DNA of 64,000 bases from Pelagibacterium xiamenense (lineage in GTDB: Bacteria > Pseudomonadota > Alphaproteobacteria > Rhizobiales > Devosiaceae), in the NCBI RefSeq assembly GCF_021166475.1, contig NZ_JAJOYS010000001.1, positions 496,001 to 560,000 on the forward strand, in the 5' to 3' direction. The position numbers and the translations under genes are program-made. Below, piece after piece: positions 1-8,794 of the stretch. The notes below the pieces were generated by a model, which was given only the letters and a program-made list of their open reading frames with translations, did no database searches and was not told where the DNA came from. The stretch's first letter is position 1. Each line of letters starts with the position of its first letter.

Positions 1-1
1 G

Positions 2-457
2 GTCCAGCTCCACGCTGGCGCGGCCCTGCTCGCCACGCTGCTGGGCACAGTGGTGATGCTCATGAAAAAGGGCACGCGCATCCACAAGGCCATGGGCCGC
101 GTCTGGCTCGGGCTGATGGCGGCAGTCGCGCTCTCCTCCTTCGGCATCACCGAAGTCCGCATGTTCGGACCCTATTCGCTGCTCCATGCGCTTTCGGTCT
201 TCACGCTCTTCTCGCTTGTCGGCGGGTTCTGGGCGGCGCGCACGGGCAATCTTCTCGCCCACCGCTCGACCATGATTTCGCTTTATGTCTTCGCGCTGCT
301 CCTCACCGGCGGTTTCACGCTGCTCCCGGGCCGCCGCATGCACGCGGTCATCTTCGCCGATGGGGGAACGACCGCCGGGCTCGTGGTGCTCGCCATCCTC
401 GTCGCAGTGGGAACGATGATCGTGATCCAGCGCCGGCGCGGGGTGCGGTTGATCTGA
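2..457 (+). CDS. DUF2306-type integral membrane protein (5' partial)
   Basis: The reading frame is open from base 2, so the gene begins before the window; the GTG at 50 is internal. The visible part starts with a helix ending in a K-K-G-T-R-I-H-K-A-M-G-R stretch, typical of the loop in DUF2306 (predicted four-helix membrane) proteins. It continues with three more hydrophobic segments and a basic C-terminal tail (QRRRGVRLI). The function of the family is unknown. It is followed by 44 bases and then the effector-binding-domain gene on the same strand. Assignment rests on helix layout and the conserved loop seen by eye. Confidence 0.7.
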   Translation, partial: VQLHAGAALLATLLGTVVMLMKKGTRIHKAMGRVWLGLMAAVALSSFGITEVRMFGPYSLLHALSVFTLFSLVGGFWAARTGNLLAHRSTMISLYVFALLLTGGFTLLPGRRMHAVIFADGGTTAGLVVLAILVAVGTMIVIQRRRGVRLI

Positions 458-501
458 GCGCCGGATTTGGAGAGACTGCCGGCGCTACAAAGGAGGCAGG
501 T

Positions 502-987
502 ATGAACGTCGAAACCGTAAAACGCGGTCCCATGCGATTCCTCGGCATTGTCGTCACGGCGCATTGGCAGGATCTGGGCACCGCCGTGCCGGCAGGCTGG
601 AAGGCGCTTTTCGCCCGCCACGGTGATATCGAAGCGGTCGCCACGGGTCTCGGCGATTACGCCGAAATCTCGTTGGGTGAAGACGGTGGCGTCTATACCG
701 AACTGCTCTGCCTCCAGGTGCAGAGCCTCGCGCGCATTCCCGAGGGCATGGTGGATATCCGCCTGCCGGAAAACACCTGGCTCAAGACCGTCCACGACGG
801 TCCGCTCGCCGGGATCGCAGACGGCTTCGGCGCCATCCTCGATCATGCGCAGGCCACAGGGGTGACCGCAAGCCAGCTCAAGCTCGATACCGGCTACGCG
901 CCGGGCCTGCCGGCGGGCCGGCACGAGCTCCTCATTGCGCTCGAACCGGCCGCCATGCCCGAATTGACGGAGGCGGTAGAGGTCTAG
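502..987 (+). CDS. GyrI-like / effector-binding-domain protein, 161 aa
   Basis: A soluble protein of 161 residues with alternating strand and helix character and no HTH. Its layout (N-terminal strand VVTAHWQDLG, middle segment on a small effector, C-terminal ELLIALEP strand) resembles the stand-alone GyrI-like/AraC effector-binding fold, but the match is weak. A strong ribosome binding site (AAAGGAGG at 489-496) supports the ATG at 502. It converges on mbfA; the two stop codons share the palindrome CTAG at 984-987. No catalytic motif is visible, so its role is unknown; ligand binding is an inference from fold resemblance. Confidence 0.55.
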   Translation: MNVETVKRGPMRFLGIVVTAHWQDLGTAVPAGWKALFARHGDIEAVATGLGDYAEISLGEDGGVYTELLCLQVQSLARIPEGMVDIRLPENTWLKTVHDGPLAGIADGFGAILDHAQATGVTASQLKLDTGYAPGLPAGRHELLIALEPAAMPELTEAVEV

Positions 988-1967
988 GCGTTACCGATCA
1001 GGATGCCGGCCGCAAAAACCAGCGAGCCGCCGAGGACCACCTGCATGACCGCCCGCCAGAACGGCGTATCCATATATCGACTCTGGATGAACGCGATGGC
1101 CCAGAGCTCGACGATCACGATGGAGATCGCGAGCGTCGTTGCCGTCCAGAAATCGGGGATGAGATAGGGCAGGGCGTGGCCCAGCCCGCCCAGCGCCGTC
1201 ATGATGCCCGAGGCGAAGCCTCGCTTGACCGGCGAGCCACGGCCGGTCAGCTTGCCGTCGTCGCTCGCCGCCTCGGTAAAGCCCATGGAAATCCCTGCGC
1301 CCACCGATGCGGCGAGGCCGACAAGAAACGTCTCCCAGGTATTCCCCGTCGCGAACGCCGCCGCAAAAATCGGCGCCAGAGTTGAAACCGACCCATCCAT
1401 TAGTCCCGCAAGGCCGGGCTGCACATAGGTGAGGACGAACTTCTTGTGCGCCGCGTCTCTCTCGTCGTCGCGCACCCTGTCGGAAAGATGCGCGTCCTCG
1501 AGCGCGTCGGCGGCCCGCTCGTGACCGCGCTCGGCGGCCTCGAGATCGCCCAGGAGCTTTCGGATCGACGCATCCGTCGTTTGCGCCGCGGCTTGCGCGT
1601 AAAATCGCGCCGCGGTCTGTTCCATGTCGTGCGACTGGGCCCGCACGGTGTCGAGATCGAGCTCCGCCATCAGCCACACGGGCTTGCGTGTGAAAAAGCC
1701 GCGGACATGCTCACGCCGGATCGGGACGATCCGGTCGCCGAACTTTTTGGTGTACATGTCGATCAGAAGCCGCCGATGCTCGTCCTCTTCGGCGGCCATG
1801 CCGTCGAAGACCGCGGCGGAGGCCGGGAATTCGTCGCGCAGCCGGTCGGCATAGGCGGTGTAAATTCTGCCGTCCTCTTCTTCGGCCGAAATCGCCAGAG
1901 CGAGAATTTCCTTTTCCGAAAGCGAAGCAAAGTCCCGTTTGCCGGGCTGGAGAAATCGCGAAAACAT
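984..1967 (-). CDS. mbfA: Membrane-bound ferritin / iron exporter MbfA
   Basis: 327 aa. The N-terminal half is a rubrerythrin/ferritin-like four-helix domain with paired carboxylate and His ligands (SAEEEDGRIY, then AAEEDEHRRLL, then AERGHERAAD). The C-terminal half is a VIT1/CCC1-like membrane domain starting around residue 180 (YVQPGLAGLMDGSVSTLAPIF). This fusion is MbfA, which in Bradyrhizobium and Agrobacterium exports iron, protects against iron and peroxide stress, and is controlled by Irr. An Irr-type box lies 14 bases upstream of the ATG, before a GAAGGA ribosome binding site. It is tandem with the upstream LysR gene, but the Irr box between them suggests its own promoter. Confidence 0.9.
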   Translation of the reverse strand: MFSRFLQPGKRDFASLSEKEILALAISAEEEDGRIYTAYADRLRDEFPASAAVFDGMAAEEDEHRRLLIDMYTKKFGDRIVPIRREHVRGFFTRKPVWLMAELDLDTVRAQSHDMEQTAARFYAQAAAQTTDASIRKLLGDLEAAERGHERAADALEDAHLSDRVRDDERDAAHKKFVLTYVQPGLAGLMDGSVSTLAPIFAAAFATGNTWETFLVGLAASVGAGISMGFTEAASDDGKLTGRGSPVKRGFASGIMTALGGLGHALPYLIPDFWTATTLAISIVIVELWAIAFIQSRYMDTPFWRAVMQVVLGGSLVFAAGILIGNA

Positions 1968-1980
1968 GAGCCTGTCCTTC

Positions 1981-2003
1981 TAGTTTAGAATTATTCTAAA
2001 CTA
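1981..2003. promoter_or_regulatory. Irr box (iron control element) upstream of mbfA
   Basis: A perfect inverted repeat with 11-bp arms around one base. Its core, 1984-2000, is TTTAGAA-TTA-TTCTAAA, an exact match to the alphaproteobacterial ICE/Irr consensus TTTAGAA-N3-TTCTAAA. It overlaps the stop codon of the LysR gene and ends 14 bases before the mbfA start, a position suited to repression. Irr control of mbfA is known in related genera; here it is inferred from the site. Confidence 0.85.
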
Positions 2004-2878
2004 GCCCTGCTCATCTCGTCCAGCAGCCATGCGCGAAATTTTCGCGTCCGTGACGGCAAGGGCTTTCCCTTTTCGGTTGCGAACCAGTAGCCGTGCTCCG
2101 ATACGACGCTTTGGGCGAATGGCCGCACCAGTTCGCTATGCGCCAGCGCGTAGTCGACCATGATGTCGACCGCGAGCAGCACGCCCTGCCCGGCGGTCGC
2201 CGCATAAAACGAGAGCGCCGGATCGAGATAGACGGGGCCCTCAAGAGCAATCTCCGGCACACCCGCCGCGGCCAGCCATTCATCCCATGAAAGCATGGTC
2301 ATCCGGTCCCGGATCACCGGAACACGCGCGAGATCGGCGGGCGTCTTGAGCTTTTCGGCAAGCGCCGGCGCACAAACGGGGAAGACCCGTGCTCGCGCCA
2401 GAAGCGTCGCGTCGACATCGGGCCAGGTCCCCTTCCCGAACCGTATGCCGCAGTCCACGTCGGGCCGCGAGAGATCGACAAGCGCTTCGGTGGGATAGAG
2501 CCGGACCTCGATGTCGGGGTGCACCGCATGGAATTCCGAAAGCCGCCACACGAGCCAGCGCGACGCCGAGACGTTCCCCAAAGTGACGTTGAGCACGTGC
2601 CCCTCGTCGGCGACAAGCCGCGCGCTCGCCGATTTGAGGGCATCGAAACCGGATTTGAGCTCGGGCAGGATCGCCGCGAGGGCCGCGCCTGGCACCAGCC
2701 CGTGCGCGGTGCGCTCGAACAGCACGACCCCGGCGCGCTCCTCGGCCCGTCTTATGTGCTGGCTCACCGCTCCCGGCGTCACTCCCAGCGCCTCTGCCGC
2801 AGGCCCGAGGCCGCCCAGCCGCGCCACCGCTTCGATGGCCCGCAGGGCGTTGAGGGGAATGGGCAAATTGTCATTCAT
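1991..2878 (-). CDS. LysR-family transcriptional regulator (GcvA-like)
   Basis: 295 aa. Residues about 9-66 form the winged HTH (LNALRAIEAVARLGGLGPAAEALGVT... with GAVSQHIRRAE as recognition helix), followed by a LysR substrate-binding domain with the GcvA-type pattern DVDCGIRFGKGTWPDVDA. It likely controls itself or a neighbour; the effector cannot be read from sequence. A TTTAG-N5-CTAAA dyad sits on its start codon (2878-2892). A small ORF begins 95 bp away on the opposite strand (2974), the usual divergent layout of a LysR target. Its 3' end contains the mbfA operator. Confidence 0.88.
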   Translation of the reverse strand: MNDNLPIPLNALRAIEAVARLGGLGPAAEALGVTPGAVSQHIRRAEERAGVVLFERTAHGLVPGAALAAILPELKSGFDALKSASARLVADEGHVLNVTLGNVSASRWLVWRLSEFHAVHPDIEVRLYPTEALVDLSRPDVDCGIRFGKGTWPDVDATLLARARVFPVCAPALAEKLKTPADLARVPVIRDRMTMLSWDEWLAAAGVPEIALEGPVYLDPALSFYAATAGQGVLLAVDIMVDYALAHSELVRPFAQSVVSEHGYWFATEKGKPLPSRTRKFRAWLLDEMSRASLE

Positions 2879-2892
2879 TTAGTTTTTCTAAA
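2878..2892. promoter_or_regulatory. Dyad TTTAG-N5-CTAAA at the LysR start
   Basis: Inverted repeat TTTAG/CTAAA with five T between, touching the LysR start codon and facing the divergent small ORF. It shares the half-site TTCTAAA with the mbfA Irr box but is two bases shorter in the spacer. It may be a LysR autoregulatory site or a degenerate Irr box; the sequence cannot decide. Confidence 0.35.
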
Positions 2893-2973
2893 CGAGCGTC
2901 GAGAGCTTGTCGATTGAAAGCATCGGAAAACGTCGGAGAATGGCTGCACTCTTCAGAACGCGGAGACGAGAAA

Positions 2974-3150
2974 ATGTTCAGGTTCATTCGCAGGCTCCTG
3001 ACCGAAGCCATATACATCGCACCGGCATCCGCATGCCGCGGCGAGCCGCCCGACTATCTGACATTGCGCGAGATTTTCGACATGCCGCCCTATCATCCCC
3101 TCTCCGGGCGCGTGATGGGAAGGGACCGACGGAACCGGAATGCGGATTGA
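2974..3150 (+). CDS. Small unknown protein, 58 aa, divergent from LysR
   Basis: Starts MFRFIRRLLTEAIY with a basic amphipathic N-terminus, followed by a Pro-rich polar tail. The ATG at 2974 has GGAG about 8 bases upstream; an in-frame ATG at 2914 would add 20 residues with no clear ribosome binding site. I recognise no family. It is placed like the small protein divergent from the second LysR gene at 18.5 kb, which also has a basic N-terminal region and a polar tail; that parallel is the main reason to call it. Confidence 0.4.
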   Translation: MFRFIRRLLTEAIYIAPASACRGEPPDYLTLREIFDMPPYHPLSGRVMGRDRRNRNAD

Positions 3151-3236
3151 CCGGGCCCCCGCGCATGCCGCTTGGATGCGGACAAAAGACGCCCTAGATT
3201 GGGCCCACTGTCCGCATTCGACGAAAAAGGCCGCGC

Positions 3237-4172
3237 ATGCGCACCACCAAAAAGGCATCATATCGCCTCGCCGGCAAGCGCCCCCTCGATGCCGATACGG
3301 TCATCGTTGCGCGCGGCCAGATCGACAGGATGATCGAAGATCTGCGCGATACCGAGGGCCCGCTGCCCGAGCGCGTGCACGACGTCCGCAAGGGCCTCAA
3401 GCGCATGCGGGGGCTCCTGCGTGTCGTCCGCTACGCCGATGAGGATTTCTACCGCGCCGAGAACGCCCGTTACCGCGACATTGCGCGCGACCTTGCGCCC
3501 CTGCGCGAGGCCGGCGCGCGCGACCAGCTGATCGGGGCGCTCAAGGACCGCTTCGCCGCGCAGCTGGGCGACGAACCCTTCCCCGGCGTCGAGCGCGCGC
3601 TTGCCGAGATCGCCCCCGCCGAACATGCCGGCGCCGAGGGTGTGGAGGACCTTCTCGCCCGGACCGAGGAACGGCTGGGCGAGGGGGCGTTCGCGCTCTC
3701 GTCGGTCAACTGGTCGTTCACGCCCAGGGATTCGGCCGGGGCCCTCGCCGACGGCGTCGCGAAAATCATCAAGACGCTGCGCAAATCCCAAAAGACCGCG
3801 CACGCGGCCCCGAGCCCGGAAAATCTTCACGAATGGCGCAAGGCAGTAAAATACACCGGCTTCGCCACGCGGCTCCTCAAAGCGTTCTGGCCCGGCGACG
3901 AAAAACGCATCCGCAAGGATTTGAAGGCCGCCGGCGAAATCCTGGGGCTTATTCACGATATCGACGAGTTTGCGCGCCTGCTGGCCGACGAGCGCCCGGG
4001 GCCGGACGACGAGCGGCTTGTGCTCAACGGCCTCTTCGCGGCCTGGCGGAGCCAGCTCGTCGATGAGCTCGACCCCTTGATGGACGCCGTCCTCGCCCTC
4101 AGCCCCAAGAAAACCGGCGCCCACATTGCCGACGCCTATCGCAAGACGCTCGTGGCACCCGCAAAGACGTAG
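3237..4172 (+). CDS. CHAD domain-containing protein, 311 aa
   Basis: An all-helical protein with two CHAD half-repeats: VHDVRKGLKRMRGLLR near residue 47 and LHEWRKAVKYTGFATRLLK near 198, each with the conserved His and basic residues. CHAD domains bind inorganic polyphosphate and often accompany CYTH triphosphatases. No CYTH domain is present here, so it is a stand-alone CHAD protein, which family knowledge links to polyphosphate granules. The ATG at 3237 is the first start in the frame. It reads in the same direction as lepA, 109 bases upstream of it. Confidence 0.85.
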   Translation: MRTTKKASYRLAGKRPLDADTVIVARGQIDRMIEDLRDTEGPLPERVHDVRKGLKRMRGLLRVVRYADEDFYRAENARYRDIARDLAPLREAGARDQLIGALKDRFAAQLGDEPFPGVERALAEIAPAEHAGAEGVEDLLARTEERLGEGAFALSSVNWSFTPRDSAGALADGVAKIIKTLRKSQKTAHAAPSPENLHEWRKAVKYTGFATRLLKAFWPGDEKRIRKDLKAAGEILGLIHDIDEFARLLADERPGPDDERLVLNGLFAAWRSQLVDELDPLMDAVLALSPKKTGAHIADAYRKTLVAPAKT

Positions 4173-4227
4173 GCAACCCCGTTCCGCGACCGATCGGCTG
4201 CATGTCCGGGCGTATAAACCGGCTTAA

Positions 4228-4252
4228 GCCCCAATAAACCATCTTTTGGGGC
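4228..4252 (+). terminator. Weak hairpin between the CHAD gene and lepA
   Basis: GCCCCAA and TTGGGGC pair around an 11-base loop, about 55 bases after the CHAD stop. There is no T-tract, so this is a possible weak terminator or simply leader structure. Confidence 0.3.
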
Positions 4253-4281
4253 CTCGGCTTTCCTGCTAAACGCTCGAACCC

Positions 4282-6099
4282 ATGAAGACACCCCAAAAGA
4301 CCCCGCTCAGCCACATCCGCAATTTCTCCATCGTCGCCCATATCGACCATGGGAAATCGACCCTGGCCGACCGTCTCATTCAGATGACGGGCGCTTTGGG
4401 CGAGCGCGAGATGAAGGACCAGATCCTCGATTCGATGGATATCGAGCGCGAGCGCGGCATCACGATCAAGGCCCAGACGGTCCGGCTCGAATACACGCAC
4501 ACCGACGGCGAGCACTACGTCCTCAACCTGATCGACACCCCGGGGCATGTCGATTTCGCCTATGAGGTCAACCGCTCGCTGGCCGCCTGCGAGGGCTCGC
4601 TGCTCGTTGTCGACGCCGCGCAGGGCGTGGAGGCCCAGACCCTCGCCAACGTCTACCACGCGATCGAGGTCAACCACGAGATCGTACCGGTGCTCAACAA
4701 GATCGACCTGCCGGCCGCCGAGCCTGAACGCGTCAAGCAGCAGATCGAGGACGTGATCGGCATCGATGCTTCGGACTCCGTCGAGATCTCCGCCAAGTCG
4801 GGTATCGGCGTCGAAAAGGTCCTCGAGGCCATCGTCGAGCGGCTTCCTGCACCCAAGGGCGACGAGAAAGCCCCGCTCAAGGCTCTCCTCGTCGACAGCT
4901 GGTACGACCTCTATCTTGGCGTCGTGGTCCTGATCCGCGTCATCGACGGCCGCATCAGGAAGGGCCAGAAGATCCGCATGATGCAGGCTGGCGCCAGCTA
5001 CGAACTCGACCGCGTCGGCGTCTTTACCCCCAAGCTCGTCGAAGTCGGCGAGCTTGGCCCGGGCGAGATCGGCTTTTTCACCGCATCGATCAAGGAAGTC
5101 GCGGACACCAATGTTGGCGACACCATCACCGACGACCGCCACCCCACCGAAAAGCCGCTCGCCGGCTTCCGTCCCGCGCAGCCGGTGGTGTTCTGCGGCC
5201 TCTTCCCTGTCGATGCGTCCGATTTCGACGACCTGCGCGCCGCCATGGGCAAGCTGCGCCTGAACGACGCCAGCTTCTCGTTTGAAATGGAAACCTCCGC
5301 CGCGCTCGGTTTCGGCTTCCGCTGCGGCTTTTTGGGGCTCCTCCACCTCGAGATCATCCAGGAGCGCCTCTCGCGCGAGTTCAACCTCGACCTCATCACC
5401 ACCGCCCCCTCGGTGGTCTATGACGTCGTTCTCACCAACGGCGAAACGCTCCAGCTCCACAACCCCGCCGATCTCCCCGATCCGGTCAAGATCGAGGAAA
5501 TCCACGAGCCCTGGATCAAGGCGACGATCCTGACGCCCGACGAATACCTCGGAGCCATATTGAAGCTCTGCCAGGAGCGCCGCGGCATCCAGACCAACCT
5601 GTCCTATGTCGGTCAGCGCGCCATGGTCGAATACGATCTGCCGCTCAACGAAGTCGTTTTCGATTTTTACGATCGCCTGAAATCCATTTCCAAGGGTTAT
5701 GCCAGCTTCGACTATCAGATCGCCGACTACCGCGCGGGCGACCTCGTCAAGATGAGCATCCTCGTCAACGCCGAGCCCGTCGATGCGCTCTCGATGCTCG
5801 TCCACCGCTCGCAGGCCGAACACCGCGGCCGCCAGATGTGCGAGAAGCTCAAGGAGCTCATTCCCCCGCATCTCTTCACCATTCCTGTCCAGGCCGCGAT
5901 CGGCGGCCGCGTCATCGCCCGCGAAACCGTTCGCGCCATGCGCAAGGACGTGACGGCCAAATGTTATGGCGGCGACGCCACCCGCAAGCGCAAGCTCCTC
6001 GAAAAGCAAAAAGAGGGCAAAAAGCGCATGCGTCAGTTCGGCAAGGTCGAAATCCCGCAAGAGGCCTTTATCAAGGCATTGCGGATGGGGGACGATTAA
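4282..6099 (+). CDS. lepA: Elongation factor 4 (LepA), ribosomal back-translocase GTPase
   Basis: 605 aa, full length for EF4. GTPase motifs are intact: G1 [10 protein letters not shown]2 region with RGITIKAQ, G3 DTPGHVDF, G4 NKIDLP. Domains II and III and the EF-G-like domain V follow, then the LepA-specific C-terminal domain ([10 protein letters not shown]... [25 protein letters not shown]). It acts on the ribosome, remodelling stalled or mistranslocated complexes, and is a single-copy housekeeping gene. The 653-residue open frame on the other strand is a codon-composition shadow. The start ATG has no obvious Shine-Dalgarno sequence. Confidence 0.98.
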   Translation: MKTPQKTPLSHIRNFSIVAHIDHGKSTLADRLIQMTGALGEREMKDQILDSMDIERERGITIKAQTVRLEYTHTDGEHYVLNLIDTPGHVDFAYEVNRSLAACEGSLLVVDAAQGVEAQTLANVYHAIEVNHEIVPVLNKIDLPAAEPERVKQQIEDVIGIDASDSVEISAKSGIGVEKVLEAIVERLPAPKGDEKAPLKALLVDSWYDLYLGVVVLIRVIDGRIRKGQKIRMMQAGASYELDRVGVFTPKLVEVGELGPGEIGFFTASIKEVADTNVGDTITDDRHPTEKPLAGFRPAQPVVFCGLFPVDASDFDDLRAAMGKLRLNDASFSFEMETSAALGFGFRCGFLGLLHLEIIQERLSREFNLDLITTAPSVVYDVVLTNGETLQLHNPADLPDPVKIEEIHEPWIKATILTPDEYLGAILKLCQERRGIQTNLSYVGQRAMVEYDLPLNEVVFDFYDRLKSISKGYASFDYQIADYRAGDLVKMSILVNAEPVDALSMLVHRSQAEHRGRQMCEKLKELIPPHLFTIPVQAAIGGRVIARETVRAMRKDVTAKCYGGDATRKRKLLEKQKEGKKRMRQFGKVEIPQEAFIKALRMGDD

Positions 6100-6252
6100 G
6101 CGTGGCGCCGCGCCCGCTCGTGTTCACGAAACAGGCGGCCTGAAACGCGGTCCTGGCGCCGCAAAATTTCGATAGCCGAAATGTCGATCCCCACGCTTGC
6201 GCGTCGTCCTGTGTTCAGGCCCAATCCCGGGTCCGGACTTGGAGAACACGCA

Positions 6253-6600
6253 ATGAAATATATCGGCATCGTCAGAACCGCCAACCCCGAAGCCCTCGGT
6301 GAGCCGCCGGCGGCGCTCATGGAGGCGATCGACCGGCAAGGCAAGGAGGCGGGCGCGAAATTCCTCGAAGGCGGGCCCATGTTCAAGACCGGTCTCGGCC
6401 GTGTCCGCGGGGGTAAGCTGACGCTAGACGGTCCGTATGCGGAAACAAAGGAAGTTGTCGCCGGCTATGCGATGTACGAACTCGAATCCGACGCGGAAAT
6501 GATCGAATGGACCCGCGCCTTCCTCGATCTCCACCGCCAGCATTGGCCGGAGTGGGAAGGCGAGGTGGAAGTTATCGAGCTTGTGAACGCCGTAGGCTGA
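6253..6600 (+). CDS. YCII-related (DGPF) domain protein, 115 aa
   Basis: A short dimeric alpha-beta protein of the YCII/DGPF family, recognised by LTLDGPYAETKEVVAGYAM near the middle, the conserved DGP-F/Y-AE-KE stretch. The family often sits beside ECF sigma factors or glyoxalase-type proteins, but its biochemical role is unsettled. The ATG at 6253 is preceded by GGAG at 6241; a frame extension to 6181 has no ribosome binding site. It ends just before a bidirectional terminator shared with the convergent RibD-like gene. Confidence 0.85.
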   Translation: MKYIGIVRTANPEALGEPPAALMEAIDRQGKEAGAKFLEGGPMFKTGLGRVRGGKLTLDGPYAETKEVVAGYAMYELESDAEMIEWTRAFLDLHRQHWPEWEGEVEVIELVNAVG

Positions 6601-6610
6601 GCCGACCGAA

Positions 6611-6646
6611 AAAACGCAGGGGTACCGCAAGGTGCCCCTGCGTTTT
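6611..6646. terminator. Bidirectional intrinsic terminator
   Basis: A 16-bp stem (AAAACGCAGGGGTACC with its near-perfect complement, one G-T wobble) around a GCAA tetraloop. T runs lie on both strands. It separates the convergent YCII and RibD-like genes. Confidence 0.88.
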
Positions 6647-7254
6647 CAGTCAAATGAGCCTGTCTTCACCTCGCCGTCCCGTGCGTACCGGCTCATCACC
6701 ACACCCGAAGGCGAGTGCGCGGTCGCAACCAGCGACCATCCGCCCGCCGTCGCATTGGCGTCGAACAGCCTCTTGCCCGCTCCCAGCACCACCGGATAGG
6801 TGAGCGTGAACATCTCGTCCACGAGATCGTGCGCAAAGAGCGTCTTCAAAAGCATTGCGGAGCCTTGCGTCAAAAGCGGCGCGCCATCCCCCGCCTTGAG
6901 TGCATTGATCCCCGCCACCGCATCGCCGGCGATCACATGCGTGTTCCGCCAGTCGCTCGAAAACTCCGTGTCGTGCGTGACGACATATTTGGTGACCTCC
7001 CCGAAGCGCCGCCCGATCTCCATGTCCTCGTGCTCGGGCCAATACCCCGCAAAGATGTCATAGGTCTTTCGCCCCAAGAGCAGGTCGAACGGCGCACGGA
7101 ATACGTCGCCCAGCCACGCGCCGCTGATCTCGTCGGCATGCGGCGCCACCCAGCCGCCATACGCGAACCCGTCCGAAACGTCCTCCCGGGGCCCGCCCGG
7201 CGCCTGCATCACGCCATCGATGCTGATCATCGCCCCGACTATCAGTTTACGCAT
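6646..7254 (-). CDS. Dihydrofolate reductase / RibD C-terminal-like protein, 202 aa
   Basis: Starts MRKLIVGAMISIDGVMQAPGG, the typical N-terminus of RibD-C family reductases. It then has a nucleotide-binding LLLGRKTYDIFAGYWP segment and a LLTQGSAMLLKTLFAHDLVDE motif. The ATG at 7254 is chosen because of a good GGAAGGAGA site. Members are NADPH-dependent reductases of unknown natural substrate, often called YyaP/YqjY. It stands alone between the terminator and the MFS gene. Confidence 0.85.
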   Translation of the reverse strand: MRKLIVGAMISIDGVMQAPGGPREDVSDGFAYGGWVAPHADEISGAWLGDVFRAPFDLLLGRKTYDIFAGYWPEHEDMEIGRRFGEVTKYVVTHDTEFSSDWRNTHVIAGDAVAGINALKAGDGAPLLTQGSAMLLKTLFAHDLVDEMFTLTYPVVLGAGKRLFDANATAGGWSLVATAHSPSGVVMSRYARDGEVKTGSFD

Positions 7255-7341
7255 TGGAATTCTCCTTCCACTGCCGGGGCCCATGCCCCCCTGTTCGATC
7301 ATAGGACGCGCGAGCGTGTGCCATCCCGACAGCGGCCGGGC

Positions 7342-7373
7342 AAAAACAAAGGGCCAGCGTTCCCGCCGGCCCT
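7342..7373 (-). terminator. Intrinsic terminator of the MFS gene
   Basis: On the minus strand a 10-bp stem AGGGCCGGCG/CGCTGGCCCT (one wobble) with a GGAA loop is followed by TTTGTTTTT. It begins 22 bases after the MFS stop codon. Confidence 0.85.
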
Positions 7374-7395
7374 ATGTCTCGTTGAAAGCGGCAAG

Positions 7396-8616
7396 TTAAA
7401 TCGGCTGCGCGACGCCTTCAGGCCCGCCGCCTTCCTTCCGGGCCGGCGGGAAAGCCAGCGCCATCGCCGCCGCTCCGATCCCCACCGCCGCCGATGCGAT
7501 ATAGAGCCAGTGATAGGTCCCGAATGTATCGTAGAGCCATCCGCCGCCTACCGGCCCGAACGCCATCCCGATAGCCGACGTCATCGTCGCCGCGCCGAGC
7601 ACCGTGCCCATCACATGCGCCCCGAAATAGTCGCGCGCGAGCACCGCATAAAGCGGCATCACGCCGCCATAGGCCATCCCCAGCACAACCGCGAGCATGT
7701 AGAATTCGGTCAGTTGCGTCACATAGATATAGCTGTAGATCCCGACCGCCTGCAGCGCCAGCCCGGCGATCAGCACGCGCTTGACCCCCAGCCGGTCCGC
7801 CAGAACCCCGAAGATGAGCCGCCCGAAAAGCCCCGAAACCCCCTCGACGCTATATATGCTCGCCGCCGCCAGAGGCGCGGCCCCGCAGATCATCGCATAG
7901 CTCACCGTATGGAAAATCGGCCCCGAATGCGCCGCGCAGCACAGGAAGAACACCGTCGCGAGCACGATGAATTGCGGCGTTTTAAGCGCGGCAAACGGCG
8001 ATCCGCCCGATGCCGTCGCCGCGGCCGCTTCGCCGCCGCCGGCCGCGCTTGTCGCCGGAGCGGGCCGGACCAAAAGCCCCGCCGGCACCAGCAGAATGAG
8101 CGCCCCCACGGCGATCATCGTCATCGCAGACCGCCATCCATAGCTCTCGATCAAAAGCGCGGCAAACGGCGTCACCACCATCGGCGCCACGCCGACGCCG
8201 ATCGAAACCAGCGACACGGCAAGGCTTCTGTGCTTGTCGAACCAGCCGATCGTCGCCGCCATCAGCGGGGCAAAAAAACCACCCGCCGCCGCGCCGCAAA
8301 GCCCGCCATAGGCGAGTTGAAAAACGAGCAGGTCGGTCGCCCGGCTGGCGATCAGCAGCCCGGCCACCAAAAGCCCGGCGGCCATCATCACCACCGGCCG
8401 CGCGCCGATCCGGTCGCTCAGCGTGCCCCAGCCGAACCCGGCCACACCCATGACGATGAACGCCACGGTCATCGCCATCGAAATCCCCGCCCGCGACCAG
8501 CCGGTATCGGTCTCGATGGGGGTAAGATAAACGGGCAGGGCGAACATCGCACCCATCGCCACGCACGTGATCAACGCGCCCGCGGCTACGATGACCCAAC
8601 CGTAATTCCGTTCCAT
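7396..8616 (-). CDS. MFS transporter, 12 TM (oxalate/formate-antiporter-like)
   Basis: 406 aa with twelve hydrophobic segments. It starts MERNYGWVIVAAGALITCVAMG and has a GTLSDRIGARPV loop between TM2 and TM3, the MFS signature. The N-terminal YGWVIVA segment and overall layout resemble monocarboxylate/oxalate-formate antiporters. The substrate is unknown. It is divergent from an HxlR regulator, with two copies of a CTTG-N7-CAAG operator-like motif in between, suggesting it is the regulator's target and perhaps effluxes the inducing compound. Confidence 0.88.
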   Translation of the reverse strand: MERNYGWVIVAAGALITCVAMGAMFALPVYLTPIETDTGWSRAGISMAMTVAFIVMGVAGFGWGTLSDRIGARPVVMMAAGLLVAGLLIASRATDLLVFQLAYGGLCGAAAGGFFAPLMAATIGWFDKHRSLAVSLVSIGVGVAPMVVTPFAALLIESYGWRSAMTMIAVGALILLVPAGLLVRPAPATSAAGGGEAAAATASGGSPFAALKTPQFIVLATVFFLCCAAHSGPIFHTVSYAMICGAAPLAAASIYSVEGVSGLFGRLIFGVLADRLGVKRVLIAGLALQAVGIYSYIYVTQLTEFYMLAVVLGMAYGGVMPLYAVLARDYFGAHVMGTVLGAATMTSAIGMAFGPVGGGWLYDTFGTYHWLYIASAAVGIGAAAMALAFPPARKEGGGPEGVAQPI

Positions 8617-8721
8617 GATCGGTCTCCCTCCGAAAAGCTGTCCCCAATAGACGTCCCGCCAGCACCCATCCCGACACGTCCGCCGGAAAATTCTCCAGCT
8701 TGCCGGGCAGGGGGCAATCCA

Positions 8722-8773
8722 CTTGCATTATGCAAGGTGTGTACACATGCAGGAACCGCTTGTAAACTGCAAG
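8722..8773. promoter_or_regulatory. Two HxlR-type operator copies, CTTG-N7-CAAG
   Basis: CTTGCATTATGCAAG (8722-8736) and CTTGTAAACTGCAAG (8759-8773) share CTTG-N7-CAAG and have centres 37 bp apart. Both lie in the intergenic region between the divergent MFS and HxlR genes. The first is a perfect palindrome around TTA. Binding by the adjacent HxlR protein is an inference from position and symmetry. Confidence 0.65.
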
Positions 8774-8794
8774 TGAATCAAAAAAGGAGCCCCC

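Noticed and set aside
4099-6060. A 653-residue open frame on the minus strand opposite lepA
   Set aside because: It mirrors lepA codon usage in a GC-rich genome, has no ribosome binding site or recognisable domain, and lepA is full length.
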